A stretch of DNA of 64,000 bases from Alicyclobacillus sp. SP_1 (GCF_024706985.1 NZ_JAMCCX010000013.1:1-64000); one strand, 5' to 3'. Shown: positions 26,100 to 35,419, numbered from the stretch's first letter. Notes: generated by a model from the letters alone, not told the origin. Translations and numbers: made by a program.

Positions 26100-27074
26100 A
26101 TGTCGACAAAGGTGGCTTTGGTCAGAGAACCGCGGCGCGTGGCGATGCATCCGAAAATGCGCGCGCTGCGTCTCTGGCTCGCTTGGTTGTGGTTAGCGGA
26201 CGCGGTTTTGGAAGCCATGCCTGGTGTTTGGAGCAAAGCCTTCTATGGTCACCTGCCCCACACGCTCATGCCGAGCATGCTGACAGAGACTCTCGAATCG
26301 TCACATGGCGTATTCCGTGTGGCGGTCGCGATGATGCAGAGTCTTTGGAATCGTGCGCCGTATGCAGCGAACGGTTCGCTGGTGTGTGTGGAACTGCTGT
26401 TGGCCTTATCTCTCGGTTTTTCTACCTCGTGCCGCCTGACTAGGACTACCCTCTGGGTGAGCTTTGTGCTCTCGGTGGCCATCTGGGTTTTTGGCGAAGG
26501 TGGAGGAGGACTCCTGTCTCTACAAGGTACGACCTATTATGCGGCGTTTCCAGGCGGCGCCCCGTTCTATGCCATTCTCAGCTATCTTCTGCTGTCCAAG
26601 AAGCCAGTGGCCATGCTCCAGCAAGGTGTAGCTTGGCTCCTCATCGCTTATTTCGGCTCTATGGCTGTCCTCCAGATGCTTCCTGGTACAGGCTACTGGA
26701 CAGTTGTAGGTCAACAGAATATTTACGGCAACACAGTCTATTCTTCTCTGCCGACGATTCTTAGCAATCCAATTGCCGCATATGGTGAATGGGCTGGGTT
26801 ACATCCCGTATTCGCGAATGTGCTCTTGATTTTGTTGCTGCTCCTCGCGGGCGGATGTGTCCTCTATCGCAGACGGATCTTTTCCTTCTATATATTTGCA
26901 GCCATACTGCTCTGGACTTGGTGGTTTGCCTTCGCGTTTGGCGGAATCTTTACCGGTCTCAGTACAGACGTTGGCACGCCGCCGCTACTCTTTATTCTCG
27001 GTCTCTTTATTTGGCGTGGTGAACTTCTCAAGTCGGAACACCATTCTGCACAGTCAACGAAAGCAAAGGGGTGA
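26100..27074 (+). CDS. polytopic membrane protein of the oxidase cluster
   Basis: 324 residues with about eight hydrophobic helices, a basic N-terminus (REPRRVAMHPKMRALRLWLAW) and two inter-helix loops rich in Gly and aromatic residues (GEGGGGLLSLQGTTYYAAFPGG, LPGTGYWTVVGQQNIYG). I do not recognise the family. The helix pattern is loosely like DoxX-type proteins. It starts 2 bases after the preceding stop and no good RBS precedes the ATG; an internal ATG at 26145 is possible. Genomic position implies a role in oxidase assembly or electron entry. Confidence 0.6.
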   Translation: MSTKVALVREPRRVAMHPKMRALRLWLAWLWLADAVLEAMPGVWSKAFYGHLPHTLMPSMLTETLESSHGVFRVAVAMMQSLWNRAPYAANGSLVCVELLLALSLGFSTSCRLTRTTLWVSFVLSVAIWVFGEGGGGLLSLQGTTYYAAFPGGAPFYAILSYLLLSKKPVAMLQQGVAWLLIAYFGSMAVLQMLPGTGYWTVVGQQNIYGNTVYSSLPTILSNPIAAYGEWAGLHPVFANVLLILLLLLAGGCVLYRRRIFSFYIFAAILLWTWWFAFAFGGIFTGLSTDVGTPPLLFILGLFIWRGELLKSEHHSAQSTKAKG

Positions 27075-28018
27075 ATGGAGTGGCTTTTGATCAATTGGAA
27101 AGCAGCCTGGAGACGAGCGCCGCATCAGAACTTGCACTGTCGTCTGTCAGTGCTTGGACCCGCGTGCGAGCCTATGTAGACCTGACCAAGCCTCGCATTC
27201 TCGTCATGCTGGTCTTCACGGCTCTTTGCGGGATGATGGTAGCGCTGGGTCACTTACCTCCTTTCGTGAAAGCGGTGGAGTGCATCGTCTTGTTGGCGCT
27301 GACCACGGGTGGGTCTGCGGCATTAAACATGTGGTATGACCGTGACATTGACGTTCTCATGCAACGGACCAAGCGTCGTCCCTTGCCGATGGGCTTAGTG
27401 CACCCTCGTTCAGCATTGATTTTTGGTATTTCGCTCATCGTGATTGGGTGCGTTGGATTGTACGTCTTGGTCAACCCACTGACCTGCTTCCTAACGTTCC
27501 TCGGTGCGGTCTACTACGTGGTCATCTACACATTTTGGCTGAAGCGAAAAACACCTCAAAATATTGTCATAGGTGGTGGTGCAGGAGCATTTCCGCCTCT
27601 GATTGGTGCGGCTGCGGTGGTTGGATACATCCCTGTGTCCGCGATACTTCTCTTCTTGACTGTCTTTTTGTGGACGCCGCCGCACTTTTGGTCTCTGGCG
27701 CTGTATCGAAACTCGGACTACCAAGCCGCCAACATTCCGATGATGCCCACCGTGCGCGGAGCGAGATCAACGAAATGGCAAAGCTTTTCGTATGCATGGT
27801 TGCTGACTGCATGTGTCGTGTGGCTTGGCTTTCAGCTGCACAATACGGCTCTTTTCCTACCCATTGCCGGACTTCTCTGCGCAGTGTTTCTGTTCTTTCT
27901 CTGGCGAGCCCTCCGAGAACAGGACCATGTCTTCGTCTGGGCTCGGCGTTCGTTTTTCTTTTCATTGCTCTTTTTGACCGCCATTTTCACTTTGGCCGCC
28001 TTGGTCAGTGTTCTCTAG
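27071..28018 (+). CDS. ctaB: protoheme IX farnesyltransferase
   Basis: 315 residues, UbiA-family prenyltransferase that converts heme B to heme O, the first step to heme A for the oxidase. Motifs are LTKPRILVMLVFTALCG, the first Asp-rich NMWYDRDIDVLMQRTKRRPLP and YTFWLKRKTPQNIVIGG. Nine helices. The GTG at 27071 overlaps the preceding stop. A second GTG at 27080 has better spacing to AAAGGGG and may be the true start. No heme A synthase (ctaA) is in the window. Confidence 0.93.
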   Translation: MNGVAFDQLESSLETSAASELALSSVSAWTRVRAYVDLTKPRILVMLVFTALCGMMVALGHLPPFVKAVECIVLLALTTGGSAALNMWYDRDIDVLMQRTKRRPLPMGLVHPRSALIFGISLIVIGCVGLYVLVNPLTCFLTFLGAVYYVVIYTFWLKRKTPQNIVIGGGAGAFPPLIGAAAVVGYIPVSAILLFLTVFLWTPPHFWSLALYRNSDYQAANIPMMPTVRGARSTKWQSFSYAWLLTACVVWLGFQLHNTALFLPIAGLLCAVFLFFLWRALREQDHVFVWARRSFFFSLLFLTAIFTLAALVSVL

Positions 28019-28116
28019 CATCGAGCGCAGTTTGAGGCGTCTAGGACCCGAGTCCTCAAGGGTGCGTTGACAAATTGGCTATACGAACCACACGAACCGA
28101 TAAAGGAGACGAGAGG

Positions 28117-28449
28117 ATGCGGCACATTGCACTCGGCATTGCAGCGGCAGGTAGCATCGTAGGCTTGCTCTGCGCGTATTTGCAGTATGGTGAATTTGGC
28201 CAAGGCGTTCACTTTGGTTGGCCGTCGCTGACAGCAGCCATCGCCCTCGGAGGGTTGGTCTTTGGCATTCTCAGTTGGCGCGGCGTGAGGATGGGACCCT
28301 GGGGTCTCTTGCTCATCACGTTTGTTGGAGCCATCCCCGACTCCACCTTGTGGGAAGGCGCAGGTAGCTTCTTTCTCGTGGCAGCCTTGATGAATTTCAC
28401 CATCAAATCTGGGGTCTTTCAAGACAAACCAGGCAAGTCGACCCATTAG
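28117..28449 (+). CDS. small membrane protein at the end of the oxidase operon
   Basis: 110 residues with four hydrophobic segments (AAAGSIVGLLCAYLQY, ITFVGAIPDSTLWEG and others). AAAGGAG at 28102-28108 supports ATG 28117. Family unknown. Small hydrophobic proteins of this type often end Firmicute oxidase operons. A terminator follows at 28555. Confidence 0.6.
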   Translation: MRHIALGIAAAGSIVGLLCAYLQYGEFGQGVHFGWPSLTAAIALGGLVFGILSWRGVRMGPWGLLLITFVGAIPDSTLWEGAGSFFLVAALMNFTIKSGVFQDKPGKSTH

Positions 28450-28554
28450 TGTGACTCGGAATGCGAGACAGCACCCAACATTGCATGATGCAACGAATCA
28501 ACGGCATGGCTCCCGCCGCGTATCCGTGGGTGCCAAGCGAAGGGCAGAAGAATG

Positions 28555-28598
28555 GAGCACCGATGACCTCCCAACGAGGCCGGTGCTCGTTGTTTGTC
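28555..28598 (+). terminator. terminator of the oxidase operon
   Basis: GAGCACCG (28555-28562) pairs with CGGTGCTC (28581-28588), followed by GTTGTTTGT. Confidence 0.6.
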
Positions 28599-28625
28599 CA
28601 GAGCCTCAGATTCGTCGGCAAATTT

Positions 28626-28654
28626 TTAACACAGACGCCGCAAAACGTGATAAT
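28626..28654 (+). promoter_or_regulatory. promoter of the diguanylate cyclase gene
   Basis: TTAACA at 28626-28631 and GATAAT at 28649-28654 with a 17-base spacer, 35 bases before the start at 28690. Confidence 0.55.
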
Positions 28655-28689
28655 CTCTTGGACAATGGGATTAAGAGAGATAGGGGCGC

Positions 28690-30249
28690 ATGCAGATGGC
28701 TGCTCATCCACGCGATTGTAGCGCGAAAGCGCTCGAATGGATACAGGCGCTTCAAGAAGACGCCACATTCGAAGAGATGGGAAGACACCTCGTTGAGTTG
28801 TTGCCCTGGCGAGTTGTAGGAATTTATCGGGTGACAGCAGACGGCCAGAGATTGAACTCCGTCGCCATCAAAGGTTATGGCGAAGTTGCTGGGGGTTCGG
28901 TATCGTTCTCAATAAAGAAGGATGACACCATGGCGACGCGAGCTTTCGTCGCCAAGAAAAGTGTTCGCTTGGACCAGGCCTCTGGGGAAGCCGCTCATGG
29001 ACTGGGCCACCTGTCCCGTCAGTGGGTCCGCCATCTGAACATTGACACCATCTTTGCGGTGCCGCTCATCTACGCGGGTACTGCGTGGGGGGCCATTCTC
29101 TGTGCCGACGGACCTGCAAAGGGTGATAGTGTGGCGATTGAGGTGGTGGAGATGGTTGCGCCGATTGTGGCCGCAATGCTTCAGCGACAGTCCCTTCTCG
29201 AGGCGCTGGACTCGGAAAATCAAGCACTGAGGGTGGTGCAGGAGTGGACCGACGACCACCTTTTTGGCACGGACATGGAAAGTCTCTGGCAGACTTATCG
29301 CAATCTCCTCATTCAAGAAGGCGGCGTGCGCGGTGGAACCTACTGTGTGCGGGTGGACGGGCGCTGGCTGGTTCAAGATGTCTTCGGAGAGCTAGTCGAG
29401 CCGTATTCGCGGCAAATTGCTGAAGACCTCCCGCTCTGGATGGATACACGCGCGCCGCGCATGCTTGCCCGCGGACAGCGATTGCTCTGGACTCCAGCGG
29501 GAGTCAATCCGCTACCACCGTACGTGCAACCGGCGCCGACCGATATCCGTGGACTGTTCTACCTCATTGCAGACGATGGCAATCCACTTGCAGCCATCAC
29601 CCTTTATGCTCATGCCGACGTGACGGCGCTCGAGCGGACCATTCCCTCCATGCTGCACTCTTTCTCCCTCGCCTTTCGGGTGATTGAGCAGAGGAGTCAG
29701 ATGGCGGACCAACTCGAACGAGACCTCCTGACCGGAGCGCTGAACCGCTACGGTATGGAGCGGCGCATGGAGGAGATTCGGGAGCGCGGGCTCATCCAGG
29801 ATTCCATCTTTATGATGGCAGATCTCGATAATTTCAAATCCTTCAACGACTCCTACGGCCATCAGCGTGGAGATGACATTCTGCGCTCCTTGGTACAATA
29901 TTTGCACCGCACCCTTCGCCCCGGAGACTGGGTTGCACGAATCGGCGGAGATGAGTTTATGCTGTTTTTACCGGATCGCCCATGGAATGATGCGTTCGTC
30001 CGGCGCATCGCTCAGACGCTGTCGGCCGTACCCTTACAACTCACGGGGCTGTGCTGGACCATGGGAGCGGTGTTGGTTCCAAAGGAGTGCGCAAATTTTG
30101 GGGACTGTTATCGGCTGGCCGACGAGCGAATGTACATTGGGAAGCGTGCGGGAAAAAACATTTTGGTGGGTCCCCATCAGCAAATGATTACGTTCAGCGG
30201 ATACGATAAACTGGGCTTGGCTAAGGTATCGGGAAGGGAGCTTGAATGA
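28690..30249 (+). CDS. GAF-GGDEF diguanylate cyclase
   Basis: 519 residues, no membrane helix. An N-terminal GAF-like domain (about 15-180, ending FAVPLIYAGTAWGAILCADG), a second sensor-like region (about 195-340) and a C-terminal GGDEF domain. The domain starts at RDLLTGALNRYGMERR, has the metal-binding DLDNFKSFND and an intact active site RIGGDEFML. An RPGD I-site lies five residues before GGDEF, so product inhibition by c-di-GMP is expected. It makes c-di-GMP from GTP. Its stop overlaps the start of the VOC gene. Confidence 0.92.
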   Translation: MQMAAHPRDCSAKALEWIQALQEDATFEEMGRHLVELLPWRVVGIYRVTADGQRLNSVAIKGYGEVAGGSVSFSIKKDDTMATRAFVAKKSVRLDQASGEAAHGLGHLSRQWVRHLNIDTIFAVPLIYAGTAWGAILCADGPAKGDSVAIEVVEMVAPIVAAMLQRQSLLEALDSENQALRVVQEWTDDHLFGTDMESLWQTYRNLLIQEGGVRGGTYCVRVDGRWLVQDVFGELVEPYSRQIAEDLPLWMDTRAPRMLARGQRLLWTPAGVNPLPPYVQPAPTDIRGLFYLIADDGNPLAAITLYAHADVTALERTIPSMLHSFSLAFRVIEQRSQMADQLERDLLTGALNRYGMERRMEEIRERGLIQDSIFMMADLDNFKSFNDSYGHQRGDDILRSLVQYLHRTLRPGDWVARIGGDEFMLFLPDRPWNDAFVRRIAQTLSAVPLQLTGLCWTMGAVLVPKECANFGDCYRLADERMYIGKRAGKNILVGPHQQMITFSGYDKLGLAKVSGRELE

Positions 30250-30605
30250 TGGGCGTATCGTTGGGAGGTATCACCATTCAGGTAACTGACTTAGAGGTTT
30301 CTCGTGAATTCTACAAAACCATTCCTGGGGTAGTCGAAGAGGTGTTCATTCCTGGGCGCATTTCCATCCTTCGAATGGGCCAAGCACGACTCGGATTACT
30401 CCAAACAGGCTCGCATCGCGGCTTTCACTTGGAGCTGGAATCGGCCAATTTAGATGCGCTCTTCGAGACACTGAAAATGTCGGGTATACCCATCACAGGG
30501 GCACCCAAGATGAGACCGCACGGCGAGCGGACCTTCGTCGTTGCCGACCCTGATGGGTATTCCTTAGAATTTGAAGAGGTTGATGGATTGCCAAGCGAAT
30601 CCTGA
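30246..30605 (+). CDS. VOC (glyoxalase/bleomycin resistance) family protein
   Basis: 119 residues with the two beta-alpha-beta-beta-beta modules of the vicinal oxygen chelate fold: GGITIQVTDLEVSREFYK and FVVADPDGYSLEFEEVDG. A metal-binding His/Glu set is plausible (FHLELES, LEFEE). The start overlaps the cyclase stop by four bases, so the two are translationally coupled. Whether the link to c-di-GMP is functional is unknown. Confidence 0.8.
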   Translation: MMGVSLGGITIQVTDLEVSREFYKTIPGVVEEVFIPGRISILRMGQARLGLLQTGSHRGFHLELESANLDALFETLKMSGIPITGAPKMRPHGERTFVVADPDGYSLEFEEVDGLPSES

Positions 30606-30758
30606 GCGTGCGCACTTAGGTTTTCTGGTTATTTTTTGCTGTGTCAGATGGCGTTCGCTGGCATAGGGCATTCGTCTCTCTCACGTACGAAATCTTCGTC
30701 ACGCTGTTCGGACCTGAGCCTTTAGTCTTTGCCGCGCATCGACCTGATGTGTGTTACG

Positions 30759-31499
30759 TTAACTGAGGTGGTTGGCGGCATCATCTGCAGAGCGGCGCGC
30801 TTTTCGCCGTTTTTCTGCGACCCAAGCAAGACCGATGCTTCCTTCGTAAATCAGCATAATGGGCACGGTCACACTCAAGTGCGAAATGAGTTCAGGCGGG
30901 CTGATGAGGACTCCGACGATAACGATAATCAAGTATGCATATTTGCGCACTCGCCGCATCGCTTTTGCTGTCACGAGGCCGATTCGCGCCAACGCAAAAA
31001 CCACCACAGGGAGTTCGCAGGCGAGCCCAAAAGGCAGGCAGATGAGTGCCAAAAACGAAAAATAGGAATTGGCCTGAAGTAACACGAGCAGACCTTGAGA
31101 CTCTGTCAGGCGAATGAGAAAGTGAACCACAAGCGGGAAGGTCACAAACCAAGCGAACACCACGCCTGCGATGAACGTCAACACGATGCCCGGTAGCATG
31201 GATATCGCGAGACGTCGCTCAAATGAAGTCAGCCCCGGCGACACAAATGCCCAAACTTCATACATTGCGTAAGGGATGGTCAATCCAATGGCGACTGCTG
31301 CTCCGAGGGTCATGTAGACTAACACAATCTCGCCTGGACTCGTCGCGATTAGGTGTACGTGCATCGACTTCAACGGGGAAGTCAGGTAATGAAAGATTTT
31401 TGACACAAAAACAAGGCTGGCAATCAGCAGAATTCCGAAGACGACAAGGGTTCGCACAAGGCGAACCCGAAGAGCGGTGAGATGGCTCATCCACCACAT
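30759..31499 (-). CDS. tatC: Sec-independent translocase TatC
   Basis: 246 residues with six helices. TatC signature elements are SHLTALRVRLVRTL at the N-terminus, AFVSPGLTSFERR and ISPPELISHLSV. TatC recognises twin-arginine signals. It forms an operon with tatA (3 bases upstream) and the molybdopterin oxidoreductase. At least two Tat substrates are visible in the window: that oxidoreductase and the cupredoxin at 21668. Confidence 0.93.
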   Translation of the reverse strand: MWWMSHLTALRVRLVRTLVVFGILLIASLVFVSKIFHYLTSPLKSMHVHLIATSPGEIVLVYMTLGAAVAIGLTIPYAMYEVWAFVSPGLTSFERRLAISMLPGIVLTFIAGVVFAWFVTFPLVVHFLIRLTESQGLLVLLQANSYFSFLALICLPFGLACELPVVVFALARIGLVTAKAMRRVRKYAYLIIVIVGVLISPPELISHLSVTVPIMLIYEGSIGLAWVAEKRRKARRSADDAANHLS

Positions 31500-31502
31500 G
31501 AA

Positions 31503-31805
31503 TTAGTTACCTTGACGAGGGCCCTCAGAGTGTTCTGCGACCGTATAGGAAGCATCGACCGGAGGAACGGGCTCTGTCTGCGCGGGGACAACATTCACTT
31601 GGCTCACGTGGTTTGTCATGGGAGAAGTGTCGCTCGGCGTACTTTGATGCATGACCGAATCCCCAGGGTGGTTGGTGGCGTCCCGGAATTCGCGAAGTGA
31701 CTTGCCAATAGAACGACCGATTTCCGGCAGTTTTTTGGGACCGAAAACTATCAAAACCATAACGAGGATGAAGATGATGCCGGACAGACCAATGTTCGAT
31801 AGCAT
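31503..31805 (-). CDS. tatA: Sec-independent translocase TatA/TatB
   Basis: 100 residues. One N-terminal helix ([29 protein letters not shown]), an amphipathic helix and an acidic/polar tail. It forms the Tat pore with TatC. AAAGGGG precedes the ATG at 31805; the longer form from 31838 is unlikely. Confidence 0.9.
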   Translation of the reverse strand: MLSNIGLSGIIFILVMVLIVFGPKKLPEIGRSIGKSLREFRDATNHPGDSVMHQSTPSDTSPMTNHVSQVNVVPAQTEPVPPVDASYTVAEHSEGPRQGN

Positions 31806-31886
31806 ATGGTTACCCCTTTCTAGAAAATTGCGCAACACGCCTTCTTACAAGTGTACATCAGGAAGGCGGAAGGTCCAAGTGTTTGC

Positions 31887-33008
31887 TCACGAAAAATACG
31901 CATTCGTCGGATATCCACGTTGTTCCCAGTATCCGGTGATGGGTTTGCTTGAAAACACGACGCGTGAAACCCACTTAATGGATTTGTATCCGTACATGTC
32001 GGGCACGACCAATCTCACTGGATAACCTTGCGGAACTGGAAGTGGATAGCCATCAATATGCGTAGCCAGCAAGACTTCGGGAAAGTCTGCCTGAGCCAGA
32101 GTCAGACACTCGGTATAGACTCCATCGAACGAGTAGAAGTGCACGTACTTGGCCGTCGATTGCATGCCAACGTGGCGGGCTAAGTCGCGGATGCGTACAC
32201 CAGACCAGCGGACATTGTGCACGCTCCAGCCCGTGACACATTGAAAATTGACCGTCTCGCTCGTTTTGGAGACCTGTTCCAGTTGGGCGAGCGTCAAGGT
32301 CTGAGGAGCATTCACTTCACCTTCTACGCGGAGTCGATAGTCTTCCGCTTTCATGGCCGGGTATTGACCCGTGACCGTGTAGTATTCTGCGAATTGTGGA
32401 ATGCCCTTTGCGACTTCACCAGGTTTGATGCCTGGCGAGTCAGAGACGAGAGAACGGAGGATAGCGAGCGGATCGACCACCGTCACAAGCGCGGTGACTC
32501 CCACCCCGGCGCCGAGCCAACGCAAAAATTGACGCCGCTCAGGTTCGTACCTGCGTGTGAGACTGCCAGATGGGTAGCGGAGGCCAAGCGTCTTGTAAAA
32601 TGCGTGCACAATCAACCACGACCCGAGAATGATGGTGAACCATCCATGCCAACGAAATGCTGGGGCACGCCAACTGTCGGGAAAAATGGAGACGCCCCAA
32701 AGTAAGATGCCCGTGAGGACAATGGCGCTGCCAATGACTGTCGGAAACCACCAATCAAGGCGCGAGATAGGTTTGCCTTTTGGCAATAATTTCGTCAAAG
32801 GTGCGAGCAAAGTGACTGTGAAGACAATGCCGAGTAAAATGTGAATTCGCAATATCCAAGGCAAATAGGGGATAAGAACCGTGTGGACTGGTGCCCAAAA
32901 GAGTGCTACACCTGTGATGACAAGTAAGATGAAGGAGACAATGGTGTAGTAGTGCAAGGTGACTAGGAATTTAGGCCACTTGCCGTGGCGAAACCATTGA
33001 ATCCGCAT
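31887..33008 (-). CDS. cytochrome b561-like domain fused to molybdopterin oxidoreductase (SUOX/YedY type)
   Basis: 373 residues. The N-terminal 150 residues form about four helices with paired histidines (H19, H56, H121, H135) that could bind two hemes b. A twin-arginine-like ERRQFLRWLGAG (about 157-168) and a hydrophobic segment follow. The C-terminal domain is a sulfite-oxidase-type molybdopterin fold with the Mo-coordinating C257 in NFQCVTGWSVHNVRWSGV. It probably reduces or oxidises a small substrate on the outer face while exchanging electrons with quinone through the heme domain, a one-gene version of MsrP-MsrQ. First gene of the tat operon. Confidence 0.85.
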   Translation of the reverse strand: MRIQWFRHGKWPKFLVTLHYYTIVSFILLVITGVALFWAPVHTVLIPYLPWILRIHILLGIVFTVTLLAPLTKLLPKGKPISRLDWWFPTVIGSAIVLTGILLWGVSIFPDSWRAPAFRWHGWFTIILGSWLIVHAFYKTLGLRYPSGSLTRRYEPERRQFLRWLGAGVGVTALVTVVDPLAILRSLVSDSPGIKPGEVAKGIPQFAEYYTVTGQYPAMKAEDYRLRVEGEVNAPQTLTLAQLEQVSKTSETVNFQCVTGWSVHNVRWSGVRIRDLARHVGMQSTAKYVHFYSFDGVYTECLTLAQADFPEVLLATHIDGYPLPVPQGYPVRLVVPDMYGYKSIKWVSRVVFSSKPITGYWEQRGYPTNAYFS

Positions 33009-33221
33009 ACTGACCCACCTTTCCTCCCGTACACTTGATTATACGGCAGGACTGGTCACGCGGTTTTCTGCTGGCGTCTGTTGTTCCGCATACTGTGTGA
33101 CAATTTGAGGAACGGTAGAATGAAACACTTTAGGATGATAAAATATTCACCGATGAAACATAGTCAAAAATGACGGAGAGCTGCGAGGACATGGACGTTC
33201 TGATGCAGGAGGGGGTCTACG

Positions 33222-33761
33222 GTGAAAGTTTACATCGTCTATGATAGCGAGAACGGACATACAGAGATGCTTGCCAAGTCCGTGGCGGAAGGCGCCAGAA
33301 ACCATGAGGGTGCAGAAGTCTTTTTGCATCATGTGCAGGACGCCAATCCACGCGACTTAGTGGCCATGGACGCCATCATCTGGGGCTGCCCCGGACACTT
33401 TGGCACCATTTCCTCAGGACTCAAGTCGTGGATTGACCAACTCGGATACCTTTGGGCGACTGGGAAACTCGTCGGCAAAGTTGGCGCCGCATTCTGTACG
33501 ACTGCTACCGTGCACGGCGGGATCGAAATGACATTGTGGAATCTCATTACACCGATGCTCCACAATGGGATGATTATCGTCGGCCTTCCGGGAAATGTCC
33601 CCGAGAACGTGCTCTATGGAAGTTACTATGGGGTTGGCGTGACGTGTCCTGTGGAATTGGACGCTACAGCCCCACTCAACATGCCGAGCGCAGAACACCT
33701 TGCCTTGGGTCGCGCTTTAGGCCGTCGCGTTGCGGATGTGGCCGGTAAACTGAGCGTTTAG
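33222..33761 (+). CDS. flavodoxin/WrbA-like protein
   Basis: 179 residues with a flavodoxin fold. The FMN phosphate loop is [18 protein letters not shown], followed by [20 protein letters not shown] and a [13 protein letters not shown] segment typical of WrbA-type NAD(P)H:quinone oxidoreductases. It is likely a two-electron quinone reductase or electron carrier. GTG start after AGGAGGGGG. Divergent from the tat operon. Confidence 0.85.
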   Translation: MKVYIVYDSENGHTEMLAKSVAEGARNHEGAEVFLHHVQDANPRDLVAMDAIIWGCPGHFGTISSGLKSWIDQLGYLWATGKLVGKVGAAFCTTATVHGGIEMTLWNLITPMLHNGMIIVGLPGNVPENVLYGSYYGVGVTCPVELDATAPLNMPSAEHLALGRALGRRVADVAGKLSV

Positions 33762-33799
33762 CAGGGGCGCATTGGAACGGCTAGGGAGGAGACGTCATC

Positions 33800-34561
33800 G
33801 TGGGATTTTTGGTCATTTTCATTCTCGCCGTAGTGGTGGTGGGGACTTTGCTCATTTTTATTAACATGCGGGCGCTTCCGAAGGAAGATAGCCATTCGGG
33901 AAGTCCACCGCCGTCGACTTCCACTGTTTTGCCAGGACCTGAAGGAGCGCGCGGCGAGGCGGTTTCGAGAGTGGAAGACAGCCGCCACGGGAGCGTGACG
34001 CACATCACGGAGGAGATTGTAGACCGAGCGGAGACAGGGCATTCCACCCGTCCTTTAGAAGACGCACTCGCGTCGCACGCGGCGGAAGGCAGCTCATCGT
34101 CGACGGTTAAAACGACCTCTCGTCCGTCTTCGACCGCGTCTCTGATTACCCGCGAGGCCGAAAAAGCGTTTGTCGAGGAGACGCTGCTTGATTTAGGGTA
34201 CGTGCCAGAGGACGTAGAGCGGTTGGCAAACGGCAAGTCCGGTTCCTTACCAAGTGACGGTCACTCAAATTCAAAATTGAGGAGTCCATCGACGGATGTC
34301 GCGGTCGAATCCGATGGGACCGATGAAGCCGATACGGCTGATAAAGCGGATGTGGACCGCACCATTGGGACCGATGAAGCCGATACGGCTGATAAAGCGG
34401 ATGTGGACCTCACCATGCGGCAAAATGGTCTGAGGGATGACCGTCCGCAAACGAACAGTCGCACCCCTTATGGAGCGGAAACGGGCGACTCGTTTTACCG
34501 CGCGGCACTGCGCTCGATGGCAGAGAAAAGGAGCGGATCGAAAGGGGAACATCGGGAGTAG
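33800..34561 (+). CDS. membrane-anchored low-complexity protein with 17-residue tandem repeat
   Basis: 253 residues. One N-terminal helix (FLVIFILAVVVVGTLLIFI) and a long polar, probably disordered tail. The unit TDEADTADKADVD occurs twice (period 17 residues) near the middle. No recognised domain. GTG start with TAGGAGG about 8 bases upstream. It may be co-transcribed with the flavodoxin gene. Confidence 0.65.
   Translation: MGFLVIFILAVVVVGTLLIFINMRALPKEDSHSGSPPPSTSTVLPGPEGARGEAVSRVEDSRHGSVTHITEEIVDRAETGHSTRPLEDALASHAAEGSSSSTVKTTSRPSSTASLITREAEKAFVEETLLDLGYVPEDVERLANGKSGSLPSDGHSNSKLRSPSTDVAVESDGTDEADTADKADVDRTIGTDEADTADKADVDLTMRQNGLRDDRPQTNSRTPYGAETGDSFYRAALRSMAEKRSGSKGEHRE
34316..34409 (+). 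repeat. 51-bp tandem repeat, two copies
   Basis: 43 identical bases at 34316-34358 and 34367-34409, period 51, inside the gene at 33800. Length is a multiple of three, so copy number can vary without a frameshift. Confidence 0.85.
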
Positions 34562-34688
34562 CATCGTGCGGGCCGCCCCTTCTCCCGACACCAGGAATGT
34601 CTCGTGTACCCAATTGATTTCGCGCCTGCCTAGGTGGCAAGATGCGGTACCTGTGTTACAGTGATAGAGAAATGTTGAGCCGTGTTTT

Positions 34689-35390
34689 ATGCAAAGGACG
34701 GAGTGGATAGAAGCGATGGCGATAGCCGAAGCGGATGTCTATACAAATTGCATATACTGCGGTGCCCGCAATCGACTGCAAGCGGGAGAGATGGACTCTG
34801 CTCACTGTGGCCAGTGCAAGGCGCCGCTGACGGACACACTGTACACCCTGTTCGAAGTGGCGCCAGACGTCACCCCAGAACAGTTGAAGCGCGCTTATCG
34901 TCGGCAAATCCTCATTTGGCATCCAGACAAGCGAAGAGGCGAAAAGACTGCCGATGCAGACTTTCAGCGTCTCCTGCGAGCTTATCAAATTCTCTCCAAT
35001 CCCGTCTCCCGTGGACGCTACGACGAGTCGCTGGCGCCCCTAGGGAAGTCTCGTGCCCATGCATCGGAGAACACCTCAGGGAGTTCTTCGTGGACGCCTC
35101 AGCACGAAGAAAAAGACCAGCAACCTGTTTCCGGTCGCTCGTGGGCTGCTGCATCCGTACCCGACAACAAGGCACCTAAAGCAAGCCCCCGCCCGCTTTC
35201 GTTACAGACCACCTTGGCCACACTTGGAGCTGGCTCTGCTCTCTTTACTCTGTGGATAGTCCTGAATTCCATGGGGCGTCACGACGTTCGGTGGATGTTG
35301 TGGTCCGCAGGCGTGTTGGGGGTAGCCGGAGGCATTCGATTTGCACTGCATGTGGCGGAAGATAGCCTGCGGCCCGGCGGTCCATCGTAA
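34689..35390 (+). CDS. J-domain protein with zinc ribbon and membrane helices
   Basis: 233 residues. An N-terminal zinc ribbon (CIYCGARNRLQAGEMDSAHC with a second CxxC) precedes a J domain (TLFEVAPDVTPEQLKRAYRR, HPDKRRGEK, AYQILSNPVSRGRYDE). The HPD motif that activates DnaK ATPase is intact. A Ser/Pro-rich linker and two C-terminal helices (about 175-220) tether it to the membrane. It should recruit DnaK to a membrane site. The RBS is weak and an ATG 27 bases downstream is an alternative. Confidence 0.8.
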   Translation: MQRTEWIEAMAIAEADVYTNCIYCGARNRLQAGEMDSAHCGQCKAPLTDTLYTLFEVAPDVTPEQLKRAYRRQILIWHPDKRRGEKTADADFQRLLRAYQILSNPVSRGRYDESLAPLGKSRAHASENTSGSSSWTPQHEEKDQQPVSGRSWAAASVPDNKAPKASPRPLSLQTTLATLGAGSALFTLWIVLNSMGRHDVRWMLWSAGVLGVAGGIRFALHVAEDSLRPGGPS

Positions 35391-35396
35391 AGAAAC

Positions 35397-35419
35397 AGGG
35401 AACCAGCACACGGTTCCCT
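35397..35419 (-). terminator. terminator of the autolysin gene
   Basis: AGGGAACC/GGTTCCCT with a 7-base loop. On the minus strand it is followed by GTTTCTTT. It may also serve the J-domain gene. Confidence 0.55.
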
